From NCBI GenBank assembly GCA_963576785.1, contig OY756142.1:2542001-2606000 (forward strand): a stretch of DNA of 64,000 nucleotides, written 5' to 3'. This document shows positions 63,159 to 64,000 of the stretch, one piece after another. The translations under genes and the position numbers were made by a program. Numbering within the stretch: the first letter of the stretch is position 1; the number at the start of each line of letters is the position of its first letter. The notes beneath the pieces are model-generated. The model was not told the DNA's origin. It saw only the letters and a list, made by a program, of their open reading frames with translations, and did no database searches. This stretch comes from Chlorophyllum brunneum (lineage: Eukaryota > Basidiomycota > Agaricomycetes > Agaricales > Agaricaceae).

Positions 63159-64000
63159 CCCTGCAAGGCTATCCAGTACAATGGAGAGCTATGTCATGCA
63201 CTTCCAGATCTCTGGGATGCACTCCACAATACCTACAACTCGGCCTTGGGCCGAGCAGTGGATATTTCGGTTCTTGATCTGCTACCCAGTCTTCCAGCTA
63301 GGGAGTGGGTCCATTTCTCAGCCTTAGAGCTGATGGATGCCCTGAGCGCATGCTTGGGTGTGTCCGCCCCAGGGCCAGACCACGTAATGTGGACCCACCT
63401 CAAAGAGATCGCTGAGGACCCTGATGTCCTTCGGTTATTCATCAGGATAGCTAATGCCTGCATGCATATGGGTTATTGGCCATCCCATTTCAAGGAGAGC
63501 TTGTCAGTTATCATACCAAAGCTGGGCAAGCCGTCCTACTCAATGCCCAAGGTATTCAGACCCATTGTGCCCCTGAACACCTTTGGTAAACTTATCGAGA
63601 AGATGATCTCGAATTGCCTCCAGTTTGATTCAGTCAAACATGGAGTTTTTCATCCAAATCAGCTCAGTGGTATCCGTCAGCAGTCCACTGATGATGCTGG
63701 GATGCTCCTAACCCACATTGTTGGTGTGGGGTGGGCCAAGGGCCTCAAGACTAGCGTTGTCGCTTTTGACATCACTTTTTTTTTTCCTTTGCTCAACCAC
63801 TCTATGTTGTTAGTGATTTTGCAGAAGCAAGGATTTGACCCCTGTGTGGGTAGATTCTTTGCCTCTTATTTAGTCGGCCACTCTACGCAGTATGCGTGAG
63901 GAGACCATAAGTCTGATCTCAGACAGGCGGACGTTGGGGTAGGTCAGGGCTCCTTGCTCTCTCCTGTCCTCTCTGGTCTTTATCTTGCCCCCTTCATGAA
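63159..64000 (+). pseudogene. LINE1-I: 5'-truncated ORF2, RT domain, runs off the window
   Basis: Begins at CKAIQYNGE (normally CEAIQYNGE) between endonuclease and RT. It encodes SAPGPDHVMW, VIIPKLGKPSY, FRPIVPLNTFGKL, AFDITFFFPLLNH and GQGSLLSPVLSG. A T-run near 63776-63786 alters the DIAQFF motif to DITFFF. TGA at 63897-63899 replaces Trp, the same change as in LINE1-G. The 3' end is beyond the window. Confidence 0.85.

Overview
The window looks like a transposon-dense, gene-poor block of a filamentous fungal nuclear genome, most likely a basidiomycete mushroom. That placement is inferred from three things. The LINEs are Tad-like, with a CCHC ORF1 followed by an APE-type endonuclease, RT and RNase H. 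One Ty3/Gypsy element carries a chromodomain. Nonsense codons look like C-to-T/G-to-A decay, many at CGA codons. I found no host gene, tRNA gene, rRNA or CRISPR. Nearly every base can be assigned to a retroelement or to a small noncoding repeat.

Layout. Three LINE families, named here LINE1, LINE2 and LINE3, two LTR retrotransposons and two SINE-like repeats (A, B) are nested inside one another. From the left: a LINE1 3' fragment (1-1130, minus) is fused to repeat B (1131-2319) and repeat A (2313-3199), all on the minus strand. LINE2-A (plus) begins at 3200, is interrupted at 5061-5075, and resumes at 30451-30563 with its poly(A). The interruption is LINE1-A (5076-30436, plus, full length, identical 14-bp target duplication). 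LINE1-A is itself split by Gypsy1 (5484-11925, minus, 5-bp target duplication CCCTA, intact gag and pol) and by LINE1-B (15978-28620, minus). LINE1-B is in turn split by Gypsy2 (17451-24867, plus, broken ORFs).

LINE2-B (minus, 36211 down to 30564) contains a 159-bp LINE1 3' fragment. Another LINE2 copy (pieces 36212-37145 and 42562-43404, minus) is interrupted by a composite insert, 37146-42561, that has poly(A) tracts facing outward at both ends. The insert is built from LINE1, repeat A, LINE2, LINE3 and LINE1 pieces. LINE2-E (plus, 43405-61725) is split by a full-length LINE3-b (46868-53654, minus, 13-bp duplication) and a near-complete LINE1-G (54059-60113, minus, 15-bp duplication). The window ends with an orphan segment, a second repeat B (61963-63158) and LINE1-I (63159 onward).

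How the parts work together. Gypsy1 looks recently active. It appears to be self-primed in the manner of Tf1 and carries an unexplained third ORF. The LINEs supply target-primed reverse transcription. The repeated fusion of repeats A and B to 5'-truncated LINE1 at fixed repeat boundaries is what RT template switching would leave. The three LINE families share an ORF1-stop/ORF2-start overlap and a 5'-terminal CATC(G/C)CTTCTT motif. All statements about element identity come from reading motifs and comparing copies inside this window. No database search was possible.
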